Positions 1 to 7,790 of a DNA stretch of 64,000 nucleotides are shown here, piece after piece; within the stretch, counting starts at the first letter, position 1, and each line of letters opens with the position of its first letter. The DNA is from Halobacteriales archaeon QH_7_66_36 (GTDB lineage: Archaea > Halobacteriota > Halobacteria > Halobacteriales > Haloarculaceae): NCBI GenBank assembly GCA_003021175.1, contig PXQV01000017.1, positions 80,195 to 144,194 on the forward strand. The letters run 5' to 3'. Position numbers and translations under genes: made by a program. The notes beneath the pieces are model-generated. The model ran no database searches, was not told where the DNA came from, and saw only the letters and a list, made by a program, of their open reading frames with translations.

Positions 1-442
1 GCGAGCGGTCGAGTTGGTCGTCGACGTAGCCGGGCGCGATGCAGTTGCCGCTGACGAACTCCTCGGCGTGGTCGGGGTACTCCTCGCGGACGTACGTGCC
101 CGGGTCCGCGGGTCGGGCACCGTCGAAGGGGACGAACCCGCCTTTCGTCGTGATAAGGACGGCATCGCGGTCCACGTCGGCGGCGTCGAGCGCGCGACCG
201 ACGACCCGTTCCGAGCGCTGACACCGGTAGTTGATTGCCGTGTCGACGACGTTCACGCCGCTCTCCAGTGCCGCGACGATGCTCTCGTGGTACTGCTCGT
301 CTCGCGCGTCCGTCGGCTCACCCAGATACGTGCCGATGCCCAGAGAGGAGACGAGTCCGTCGCCGAACCGGCGGAAGTAGGTGCGCGCGAACGTCTCGTG
401 GAAGCGGTTCCGATAGCTCCACGTCGCGTCGCGGGTAGCCAT
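1..442 (-). CDS. Aldo/keto reductase, 3' end cut by window edge
   Basis: Only the first ~147 residues are visible; the frame stays open to base 1. ATG at 442 gives an N-terminus starting MATRDATWSYRNRF. The (beta/alpha)8 aldo/keto reductase pattern is clear: an early SLGIGTYLG strand, then GVNVVDTAINYRCQRSERVVG, which carries the conserved Asp and Tyr of the catalytic site (D-x-A-x-x-Y). The family reduces aldehydes or ketones with NADPH; the substrate cannot be told from this fragment. It is followed upstream by a DHH phosphoesterase gene 42 bp away on the same strand. Confidence 0.85.
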   Translation of the reverse strand, partial: MATRDATWSYRNRFHETFARTYFRRFGDGLVSSLGIGTYLGEPTDARDEQYHESIVAALESGVNVVDTAINYRCQRSERVVGRALDAADVDRDAVLITTKGGFVPFDGARPADPGTYVREEYPDHAEEFVSGNCIAPGYVDDQLDRS

Positions 443-484
443 GTCCGGCGTTCGGCGCGCCGGCGCAAAACGTCGGCGGTACGG

Positions 485-1726
485 TCAGGCGAGCTTACCC
501 TCCATCACGTCGAACAGTCGGTCGCGGAGCGGTGCCGCACCGGCGTCTGACTGCCGGGAGCCGACTGGAATCTGACCGCCGCCCGTTCGCGCGTGGCCGC
601 CGGCGGTCGCTCCCCGGCGACCGTCGACCGCTCGCTCCAGCGCCATCCCGACGTGGACACGGTCGTCGCGCGACCGGGCCGAGAGGTGGTAGGTGCCGTC
701 CTTCTGTCCGAAGACGGCGACCGTCGTCACGCCTTCGAGCCGAAGCAGTTCGTCGGCCGCCTGCGGGATGGCGTCTACGTTCGACACGGGGCCGACGTCG
801 CTGACCGCGACCGGCGAGCGCACGACGCGCTCCTGAACCGTTCGGGCGCGGATCTCCAGCGTCTCCGGGTCCATCGGCGGGTCGGCGATGCGCGCCAGCG
901 CGTCCCGGTCGACGCCGGGGTGGAGATACGCACAGCAGTCGTACTCGGCCGGCGAACAGCCGCGAGTGAGATCGGCGGTGTCCGTCCGCACACCGCACAG
1001 GAGCGCGGTCGCAATCTGCGGCGGGAGGGTGTTGCTTCCGGCGGGGTCGACAGCGGCCGCGTCGCTCGTCCCCGGATCTACGGGAATGTCGCCGACCGCT
1101 GCCGGCTCGACTGCCGGTCGAAACCCGAGCGTTCGGAAGTACTCGGTGACGATGGTCGACGTCGACCCATAGTCCGGGCGAACGTCGGTGAACTCGGTGC
1201 CGCTCCCCTCGCCGTGGTGGTGGTCGACGACCGCGAGTGGGTCGAGACGTTCGGCGTCATCGAGCCCACGAACGGTGTTGTGGTCGATGAGGACGACCGG
1301 GACAGACGGCAGGTCGGCGGCACGTTCGATCCGCTCGAAGTCGGTGTCGAGCACCGCGCGGAAGGCCCGGTTCTCCTGATGGCGGATCTCGCCGGGGTAG
1401 TGTACCGTCGCGTCCGTCCCGGCGGTCGCGGCGAGGTGGGCGACGCCGAGTGCCGCCCCCATCGCGTCCGGGTCCGGGTCGGGATGCATCACCACTGCGA
1501 CGGCGTCGTGGTCGGCGAGCACCTGCCGCAGACGCTCTCCCGGCGGTGGCTCCGCGAGTCGCTCCCGCACGCGTCTCGCGATCCAGGCCGTCAGCACGGC
1601 ACCCGCCGCGAGCACAGCGACCCCACCGGCGCCGACGATAACGCCCCACAGGAGCGATGGTCGCTGCTCGACGAGCATCCGCAGGGTAGCCCCGACTGCG
1701 TTCGCCGGAACGGCGACCGGTGACAT
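485..1726 (-). CDS. Membrane-anchored DHH/DHHA1 phosphoesterase
   Basis: 413 residues. One hydrophobic segment at about 28-50 suggests a membrane anchor, followed by a DHH domain with the metal motifs HPDPDPDAMG (81-90) and VVDHH (166-170). A C-terminal DHHA1 domain ends in a glycine-rich GGHARTGGG motif. Bacterial and archaeal relatives degrade short oligoribonucleotides or pAp (NrnA-like) or cyclic dinucleotides. Many haloarchaeal homologues carry an N-terminal RCK/TrkA-N domain; here only a short membrane segment precedes DHH, so the usual regulatory domain is missing or replaced. Substrate is inferred only. Confidence 0.85.
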   Translation of the reverse strand: MSPVAVPANAVGATLRMLVEQRPSLLWGVIVGAGGVAVLAAGAVLTAWIARRVRERLAEPPPGERLRQVLADHDAVAVVMHPDPDPDAMGAALGVAHLAATAGTDATVHYPGEIRHQENRAFRAVLDTDFERIERAADLPSVPVVLIDHNTVRGLDDAERLDPLAVVDHHHGEGSGTEFTDVRPDYGSTSTIVTEYFRTLGFRPAVEPAAVGDIPVDPGTSDAAAVDPAGSNTLPPQIATALLCGVRTDTADLTRGCSPAEYDCCAYLHPGVDRDALARIADPPMDPETLEIRARTVQERVVRSPVAVSDVGPVSNVDAIPQAADELLRLEGVTTVAVFGQKDGTYHLSARSRDDRVHVGMALERAVDGRRGATAGGHARTGGGQIPVGSRQSDAGAAPLRDRLFDVMEGKLA

Positions 1727-1776
1727 GTCGGTTACCGGTCTCTATCCTCGCATCGAACAAGTAACTTCCCGCCGCG

Positions 1777-2655
1777 TTACTCGGCGTGCGCGTCGACCGC
1801 CGCCCGATACCCCTCGCGAAACGTCGGATACTCGAGCTCGTAGCCCAACTCGCGGAGCAGTCCGTTCGAGACGCGCTTGCTCGTCTGTATCCGGCGTTCC
1901 GCCGCCTCCGAGAGGTCGCTCGCGGCGAGTCGCTCTGCTTTCGTCTGCTTCTCGGGCCTGCTCACGTCACAGGCGTCCGCGAGCCAGTCAGCGAAGTCGT
2001 GTTTCGACACTGGCTCGTCGTCGACGACGTTGACGACCGATTCGTCGACGCCGCCGAGGAGAAACTCGACAGCACCAGCGGCATCGATGCGGTGAACCAT
2101 ATTTAGATAGCCGGCCGTCACCGGCCCCTTCAGATACCGCTCCAGTCGGTAGCGGTCCGGACCGTAGAGGCCAGCGAACCGGGCGACCGTTCCGTCGATG
2201 CCGCGCTCGTCGGCGTACGCCGTAGCGAGTCGCTCCGCCTCGGCGAGCACCTCGGTCTTCGCAGTCGTCGGCTCGATGGGCGTCGACTCGTCCACGAACG
2301 CGCCGTCGTGGTCGCCGTAGACGCCGGTCGAGGAGGTGTACACCAGTTTGTCGGGCGAATTTGCGCGGTCAGCGAACGCGTCGATGGCCGTCCGGAGGCC
2401 GTCGACGTACACCTCGCGGGCGGCAGACGCGCCGCGTCCGCCCGACGAGGCGGCGAACACGAGCGCGTCTGCGTCGGGCACGGCCGCGAGATCGTCGGGA
2501 TCGGTCACGTCTGTCCGGACTGCCTCCGCACCGGCGTCGCGGACCGAATCGAGATCGGACCGACGGACCCCGACCACGTCGTGAGTCGGTGTGAGTCGGC
2601 GGGCGAGCGCCAACCCGACGTAGCCACAGCCGAGGATGACGACCCGCATACTCAT
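1777..2655 (-). CDS. NAD(P)-binding SDR family oxidoreductase/epimerase
   Basis: 292 residues starting MSMRVVILGCGYVGLALAR, a textbook Rossmann G-x-G-x-x-G dinucleotide loop (9-14). The central SSTGVYG with Ser and Tyr fits the extended SDR (YeeZ/epimerase-like) active site, although the Y-x-x-x-K Lys is not obvious. The ATG at 2655 overlaps the stop of the DUF5791 gene by four bases (ATGA), so the two are probably co-transcribed. A second in-frame Met lies two codons downstream. Substrate unknown; haloarchaeal relatives are annotated only as SDR oxidoreductases. Confidence 0.85.
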   Translation of the reverse strand: MSMRVVILGCGYVGLALARRLTPTHDVVGVRRSDLDSVRDAGAEAVRTDVTDPDDLAAVPDADALVFAASSGGRGASAAREVYVDGLRTAIDAFADRANSPDKLVYTSSTGVYGDHDGAFVDESTPIEPTTAKTEVLAEAERLATAYADERGIDGTVARFAGLYGPDRYRLERYLKGPVTAGYLNMVHRIDAAGAVEFLLGGVDESVVNVVDDEPVSKHDFADWLADACDVSRPEKQTKAERLAASDLSEAAERRIQTSKRVSNGLLRELGYELEYPTFREGYRAAVDAHAE

Positions 2656-3077
2656 TCGAGCCGCGACTGGATCGTCGCGTGTAACACGGCGAACTCCCGG
2701 AGCGTCATCGGAAATCGCCCCTCCAGCTTCGATTGGATCTCGCGCGGTTCGAGGTCGCCGTCGGCGGCCGCCGCGAGCGCATCCACGTCGAGGACGGCCC
2801 GCGACATCCCAATCATCAGCGCGTCTCGCGACAGCGCGACGATATCCGCCGCCGTGTCCGGTTCGGTCGTTGCGAGTACGCTGGCGGCTTCCTCCAGCGT
2901 CAGCTCGGGCGCGTCACCGGCGACGAGCGCCTCCAGCGTCGCCGGGTCGACATCCGTCTCGGCGGCGACAGACTCAACGCCGCCCTGCTCGACTACGGCG
3001 ACGAGCTCAGATTCGAGCGCGTCGTACAGCTCCGCGCCCGTGTGCGTCCCGGGATCGGAGACGAGTTCGTGGAACAT
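2652..3077 (-). CDS. DUF5791 family protein
   Basis: 141 residues, acidic and apparently all helical, starting MFHELVSDPGTHTGAELYDAL and ending FAVLHATIQSRLE. It matches the haloarchaea-restricted DUF5791 family as I recall it; no function is known. The region TDVDPATLEALVAGDAPELTL resembles a helix-turn-helix-like helical repeat. The start ATG at 3077 follows a TATA-like CTTAACATG, and the first 71 bases overlap the 3' end of the DUF7286 gene on the same strand. Its stop overlaps the SDR start. Confidence 0.75.
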   Translation of the reverse strand: MFHELVSDPGTHTGAELYDALESELVAVVEQGGVESVAAETDVDPATLEALVAGDAPELTLEEAASVLATTEPDTAADIVALSRDALMIGMSRAVLDVDALAAAADGDLEPREIQSKLEGRFPMTLREFAVLHATIQSRLE

Positions 3078-6000
3078 GGACCGCGGTACGCGACGGCATG
3101 TTAAGAGCCTTCGAGTTTCGCTCGTCCCAGCCGGACGAGCGCTCGTCGGCGTTTCCGTCGGTGTCGCCGACGCCCTGTCCCCCCGGGGGAACGACGACGA
3201 CCACCGCCGTCCGGAGGCTGAGGTCGACTTCCGAGGCGCGGCCGGCGCGCTCGCCCACGCCATCGCCGTTCCAGTCGATGCGGACTGGATCGCCGTCGCG
3301 CACGTATTCGAGCGCACGGCCGGTGCCGCCGTCGCGGACTCGAACGGCGAACCGGTCGTACGCGCCGGACGCCTCCACGAGCCAGACGTTGGTCGTGACG
3401 TACCAGTAGGCGGGTACTGGCGTGACCGGCAGGCCTGCAGGAACACGTGCGAGCGACCGGCCGAGCCGGCGTTCGACGCGGTCGAGCGCCGCGTCCCCTG
3501 CCCGTTCCGCGGCTCGCTTCGCGGCCTCACGGGCGACGCGCCTCGTCACGCGAGTGTTCGCTTCCACGACCGACTGGCTGACGCCTCCCCCTGCGGCCGC
3601 CGCACGCAGCTCCAGTCGGAGGGTATCGCGCGCCTCGACACTGGCGAACGCGTCGGGATACTGTCGGACCGCGACCTCGGCGACTGCGTCGGCGGCGGAG
3701 CCGTTCGCCATCGCGAGGGCACGTGCCGCCGGCGAGTTCCAGCGCGAGAGACCGGTCGCGACGACGCGTTTTCGGTCAGTCGTCGAACTCCCGACACCGG
3801 CCGCACGCAGAACCCGACGGAACCGAGTGCGGCGGCGCGTGACGGCTCCCGTCACTGCGCGCCGCAACTCGTCTCGCCGGTCGTCGAGCTGCTCGTCGGT
3901 CGTGGTCGTCGCGAGTCGGTTGGTGGCTCGAAGTGCGAGAGCGGCGGTCCGCGGTCGCGTGCGTCGCTTGCCGAACAGTTCGCCTACGACGCCGTCGGCC
4001 ACGTCGCCGTAGGGAGCCGTGAAGACGTTCACGTTGCGGGCCGCGAGGGGCCGGTACGATCCTGTCCCCGTCGCGTCAGTTGCCCGCCTCGGCACGTCGG
4101 ACAGTGAAAGGTACGCCGGCGCACCGTTGACAGCGAGGTCGTATCGCCCCACGTCACCGGTCGGGTGTGAGTTGGCATCCCCAGCCGCTCGCCGCGCCGA
4201 CAACAGTGCTCCTAGCCGCTCTCGGGAGAGCCCGTGGTCGGCGAGCGCGTCGTCGAACCGCTCGCCTGCGTCTCGATTATCAGCGGCCCGCGCTTCCAAG
4301 CGCCCGATGACCGCGTCGACGTACGCAGCGCGAGCCGCGACGCGGGCACGGGCAGCGACGCCGTCGTAGCGGGCCGGCGGGTCGACGAACGACGCCCGCC
4401 GCTCCCGGAGTTTGGCGGCGAGTCGTCCGGCAGGGTCGACCCGATACGTCCCCACAGCGCCCCGTTCGACCGTGACAGACACGGCTCGGATCCGCTCGCG
4501 AAGCGCCACCAGATCCCGGTACACCCACGCGCGGAGGTCGGGGGGCTGCTGACCGTCGACTGCGACCCGACGCGTTTCGACGCCGTCAGTCACGGCGCGA
4601 CGTGCGAGCGCGTCGACACCGCCGTCGTCAGCGACGAGTTCGTCCGTCGCGATGGTCTCGACACCCGCCAAATTCGGGCCGTCGAGTGCGCCCGTACCAG
4701 CGTTGTGGACGGGTGACACCGGACGTGCGGGAGCCTGACCGCCGTCGTGGCGACCAACGACCGTAATCGACACACGGTACGCTCGCCTGACCGTCCGCGT
4801 CGTCCGTGTCGTCTCGTTACCGCGGCTCCACCGTCGAACAGTCGTGACGGTTTCGGCGACACGGCGACCGTCGGCGGAGAGGGTGTGCCACCGTCCGGGC
4901 GGGTCGGATTCGGGCGTCACGCGACCAGCGACCGATACGTCACGGCTCCGGCTCGTCGCGGTCAGCGTCCAGCCCTCACCCGCTGGTGCGGTTCGACCGC
5001 GTGCATCGACGCTGCGTTCCACAACCTCGACCCGTCGCTCGGCTGTGGTTCGGTAGACGCCATCCAAGACAGAGGCGAGTCGTCCGTCCGTGAAGCGTCG
5101 GAACGCCTCATCTGCGGTCCGATTCACGCCCACCCGGAGCGTGTCATTAGTTCCGACGCTCTCTCCGGAGACGGCCAGCGGATCGACCGTCGATCCCGGC
5201 GTAGCTGTATCTGCCACTTCGATGAGTGCCGTCGCCTCCTCGGACGACGCGCCGGTCCCGACGAGCAAATCTGTCCCGGCGGTTCGCGTAGCCGCGGTAC
5301 CGGTCGCGCGGGCGGCAGCACCGTCGGCCGCGCCGAAGACAGCGCGCTGCTCGGCGAGCAGTGCGCTGTTCGTCGCGACCGCCACGTGTCGGTTCGCGAC
5401 TACGTTCGCAATCGGAGCACCGCCGTACTGTGCCAGCCCGCGAGTCCACGCCAGCGCGTAGAGGCGCGCGGTCGTGCGTCGCGCCAAGCCGGGGCGGGTT
5501 GCGTCCGCATCGAGCCGCCGGTCGTACCGCGTCGTTCGCTCGTGGAGCAGAAGGACGGGCGAGGCGACTACCACCGACGGAGAGACGGTCGTCCGCTCGA
5601 CGATCCGATCGCCGCGAGAAGCGGTGAGCGTCACGTCGTCGACGCGGACTCGGACCGCAGTGCCGTTCGGGCCAGCCTGCTCGACGTGCACGCGGTCGAG
5701 TGCGCGACGGAGGTGGGCCCGGGTCGAAAGCGGTGGGAGGGACGCGTTCACCCGCACGCCGTCGGCGCGAGTCACCGCCAGTCGCTCGCGGAGCGCGAGA
5801 TACACCCGCAGTTCGAGCGCCGCGCGGAACGGATCGTCCTGCGCCGCGAGCGCTCGACCGAGCGTGGTGTTCGCCGGAGTGACGACCGGATTCGCCGCGG
5901 CCTCGCGGGCCGCGTGCCGGGTCGCGTCTCGAAGCAACCCCCCGAGTTCGGTTTCCGCCTCGTCGAACGCTGCTTCCGTCGCTGGCTCCCTAATCGGAGT

Positions 6001-6090
6001 GACACCACCGAGCGCCCCGGAGAGCGTCGCGCTGCTGACCAGCAGTAGCACGCCTGCGAGCGCGAACGGGATCCGTGCGCGGTCGTTCAC
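3007..6090 (-). CDS. DUF7286 family protein of the Tad-like pilus locus
   Basis: 1027 residues from a GTG at 6090, chosen because GTGA overlaps the TGA of the preceding DUF7284 gene; a longer frame to 6216 would run deep into that gene. One transmembrane segment at about 6-28 (IPFALAGVLLLVSSATLSG), then a very long, Arg/Ala/Thr-rich, probably extracellular or pseudoperiplasmic part with many N-x-T/S sequons. The last ~25 residues overlap the DUF5791 gene and look unlike the rest. Position as last gene of the pilus operon is the main functional clue; I infer a large surface or pilus-tip component. Family assignment is from memory of haloarchaeal annotation. Confidence 0.75.
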   Translation of the reverse strand: MNDRARIPFALAGVLLLVSSATLSGALGGVTPIREPATEAAFDEAETELGGLLRDATRHAAREAAANPVVTPANTTLGRALAAQDDPFRAALELRVYLALRERLAVTRADGVRVNASLPPLSTRAHLRRALDRVHVEQAGPNGTAVRVRVDDVTLTASRGDRIVERTTVSPSVVVASPVLLLHERTTRYDRRLDADATRPGLARRTTARLYALAWTRGLAQYGGAPIANVVANRHVAVATNSALLAEQRAVFGAADGAAARATGTAATRTAGTDLLVGTGASSEEATALIEVADTATPGSTVDPLAVSGESVGTNDTLRVGVNRTADEAFRRFTDGRLASVLDGVYRTTAERRVEVVERSVDARGRTAPAGEGWTLTATSRSRDVSVAGRVTPESDPPGRWHTLSADGRRVAETVTTVRRWSRGNETTRTTRTVRRAYRVSITVVGRHDGGQAPARPVSPVHNAGTGALDGPNLAGVETIATDELVADDGGVDALARRAVTDGVETRRVAVDGQQPPDLRAWVYRDLVALRERIRAVSVTVERGAVGTYRVDPAGRLAAKLRERRASFVDPPARYDGVAARARVAARAAYVDAVIGRLEARAADNRDAGERFDDALADHGLSRERLGALLSARRAAGDANSHPTGDVGRYDLAVNGAPAYLSLSDVPRRATDATGTGSYRPLAARNVNVFTAPYGDVADGVVGELFGKRRTRPRTAALALRATNRLATTTTDEQLDDRRDELRRAVTGAVTRRRTRFRRVLRAAGVGSSTTDRKRVVATGLSRWNSPAARALAMANGSAADAVAEVAVRQYPDAFASVEARDTLRLELRAAAAGGGVSQSVVEANTRVTRRVAREAAKRAAERAGDAALDRVERRLGRSLARVPAGLPVTPVPAYWYVTTNVWLVEASGAYDRFAVRVRDGGTGRALEYVRDGDPVRIDWNGDGVGERAGRASEVDLSLRTAVVVVVPPGGQGVGDTDGNADERSSGWDERNSKALNMPSRTAVHVPRTRLRSRDAHGRGAVRRARI
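3095..3107 (-). promoter_or_regulatory. TATA-like promoter of the DUF5791-SDR pair
   Basis: Minus-strand CTTAACATG lies about 22-28 bp before the ATG at 3077, the spacing expected of a leaderless haloarchaeal transcript. It sits inside the C-terminal codons of the DUF7286 gene, so the pair can be transcribed separately from the pilus locus. Confidence 0.4.
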
Positions 6091-6941
6091 GCCGACCACC
6101 GTCGGACGACGATTCGAACGCGGCCACTCTGCACCGCGCGTGCGGCCGCAGTCGGCGACGCGACCCGGTCGCGCAGCGTCGGTTCCAGTCTGTCCACGAG
6201 TGCGGTTCGGAGCCACGCGTTCGCAGCCGACGCGTTGCCGCGGGCGACGGCCGTCGAGACGTCCGTCCCCAGTAGCGCAGCAAGTCGGTGGTAACGGCGC
6301 GCCGCGATCCGGTCGGTCGGGTAGTCGGCAGCGAGCGCGCCGGTCATACCGTCACGGGGCACCAGCACGGCGAGCGTCGAGTCGGCGACGACGCGTGCGA
6401 CACCCTCGTAGCCGGACCGGTTCGCCGCGGCGAGTGCAGCTTCCCGCGTGCCGGCGGCGTTCGTCGGCACGGTCAGCGTCCTGCTCGCGACGGACGCGTC
6501 CCGCGGCGGGGGTCGGCCGGCCGTCACGCGGCCGGCAATCGCCGCACTCTCGTACGGTCGCCACACCGCGACGACGTGCGTCCGAGGCGCGGTCGCGTTC
6601 GCGACTGCGGTCGCGACCGCCCGTTCCAGCCCGTCTCCGGTGTGGGTGATCGGCTGACCGTCGACGGTGGCGTTTCGCGTCGCCGCGCGAGCGAGGAGCG
6701 CGGCGAGTCGGCCGCGAGCGTGCCGCTCGAAGCCGACATCCCGGCGTGGAAACGTCTCGTCGTCCGCTCGGGGGGTGAGTCGGTAGTCGACCGACGCAGT
6801 CGACCGAGAGACGACCGTGGCGGCGGGGTCGGCGTCCGGCCCGGTCGTCGGTCCTGTCGGGACGGCGAGCGTCGTCGCCGCCGCGGAGACGAGCAACAGG
6901 AACAACAGGGCGTCGAGGGCCGTGCTGACGCCGCGAGTCAC
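6087..6941 (-). CDS. DUF7284 family protein, single-pass membrane
   Basis: 284 residues from GTG at 6941, which overlaps the stop of DUF7285 by four bases (GTGA); a second GTG lies one codon upstream. The N-terminus VTRGVSTALDALLFLLLVSA has a single hydrophobic helix directly after a short charged head, like a pilin or pseudopilin class-III segment, followed by a ~250-residue exported domain. It belongs to the haloarchaeal DUF7283-7286 group that always travels with a Tad-like ATPase and TadC. I infer a pseudopilin-like structural part; no processing site was confirmed. Confidence 0.75.
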   Translation of the reverse strand: MTRGVSTALDALLFLLLVSAAATTLAVPTGPTTGPDADPAATVVSRSTASVDYRLTPRADDETFPRRDVGFERHARGRLAALLARAATRNATVDGQPITHTGDGLERAVATAVANATAPRTHVVAVWRPYESAAIAGRVTAGRPPPRDASVASRTLTVPTNAAGTREAALAAANRSGYEGVARVVADSTLAVLVPRDGMTGALAADYPTDRIAARRYHRLAALLGTDVSTAVARGNASAANAWLRTALVDRLEPTLRDRVASPTAAARAVQSGRVRIVVRRWSA

Positions 6942-7318
6942 CACACGACCACCCTGAGCCGGCCCGGGCGTGCCGTCGCCGGTCCGGTCCGGACCGGTAG
7001 CCGACGGCTGGCGCGCGCGGCGTGACTCGGCGGCGTCGGTCCGGTCGTCCACCGCAGGCTGCCGACCGCCAGCGAGGCGTTGAGCCGCGCGCTCTGTGGC
7101 CGCGAAACGTCGCGCAGGCGGGCGGGCCGGGCGACGCCGTCTGGTGCAACCTCGTCGGTGACGATGCGCAGCGTCGCGTCGGGCTTCGGCTCGGACGACG
7201 GGAGCGCGTCGACGGCGAGACCGGCGTAGATGGAGAGACCGACACACACCGCCGCGACGGCGACGAGCGCGGCCAGCGGCTCCGTCACCCCTCTATCCGA
7301 CGAGCGTGACATCGACAC
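6938..7318 (-). CDS. DUF7285 family pilus-locus protein
   Basis: 126 residues starting MSMSRSSDRGVTEPLAALVAVAAVCVG; a second Met at 7312 is an equally good start. The segment RGVTEPLAALVAVAAVCVGLSIYAG has the shape of an archaeal type IV pilin N-terminus: small polar head, a Glu about five residues into the mature part, then a hydrophobic helix. A short exported domain follows. It overlaps DUF7283 upstream by about 20-26 bp and DUF7284 downstream by four, so translation is coupled. Inferred to be a (pseudo)pilin. Confidence 0.75.
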   Translation of the reverse strand: MSMSRSSDRGVTEPLAALVAVAAVCVGLSIYAGLAVDALPSSEPKPDATLRIVTDEVAPDGVARPARLRDVSRPQSARLNASLAVGSLRWTTGPTPPSHAARASRRLPVRTGPATARPGRLRVVVW

Positions 7319-7757
7319 CTCCCCACGTGACGTGGCGGACGCGGAGTCGACGCGGCGCTGGTCGCCACTCCGGTTCCGTCGTTCGTGCCTCGATGGCGGC
7401 CGTTTTCAACGCCGCTGGCGACGCGAAGACGCTGGCCGGCTCCACGCCGTCGAGAACCGCGTCGAGCCGGCCACCGACGACCTGGACGACGGGACCGTAC
7501 TGGAACGTCGCTCGCGCTGCGCCGCCGCGTCCCCGGACGCCGACGCCGCGGGGCGTCAGTCGGATCGCCTCGGCGTCGACATCGACTGTCGTCGCCGCGT
7601 CGCGCTCGCTCGTCGCCGTCGCGTCGACGGCCGTCGCGATATCGGTCGCTGTCGGTGGTGGCGCGACCGGCAACCCGAGCGTCACCCCGAGAACCGTGAC
7701 GCCGGCGAGCGCGACGCCGAGCCACGTGTACCAGCCGTCGACCGGCGTGTCGAACAT
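7293..7757 (-). CDS. DUF7283 family pilus-locus protein
   Basis: 154 residues, MFDTPVDGWYTWLGVALAGV, with one N-terminal transmembrane helix (about 8-30) and a ~120-residue exported beta-rich domain. The motif FDTPVDGWYTWLG before the helix is characteristic of this haloarchaeal family as I know it. It has its own strong TATA box (7780-7790) and starts the DUF7283-7285-7284-7286 sub-operon. Confidence 0.78.
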   Translation of the reverse strand: MFDTPVDGWYTWLGVALAGVTVLGVTLGLPVAPPPTATDIATAVDATATSERDAATTVDVDAEAIRLTPRGVGVRGRGGAARATFQYGPVVQVVGGRLDAVLDGVEPASVFASPAALKTAAIEARTTEPEWRPAPRRLRVRHVTWGGVDVTLVG

Positions 7758-7779
7758 ACGCGAGGTGGCCGCGTTTCGG

Positions 7780-7790
7780 TATATAAATTT
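7780..7790 (-). promoter_or_regulatory. Internal TATA box before DUF7283
   Basis: Minus strand reads AAATTTATATA, the strongest TATA sequence of the pilus locus, centred about 27 bp before the ATG at 7757. It overlaps the last base of the TadC stop codon. It should give a leaderless transcript of the four small exported-protein genes independent of the ATPase/TadC genes. Confidence 0.6.

Noticed and set aside
2308..4107. 599-codon plus-strand frame opposite SDR/DUF5791/DUF7286
   Set aside because: Low-complexity Arg/Ala product antisense to recognised genes; no start signal or family.
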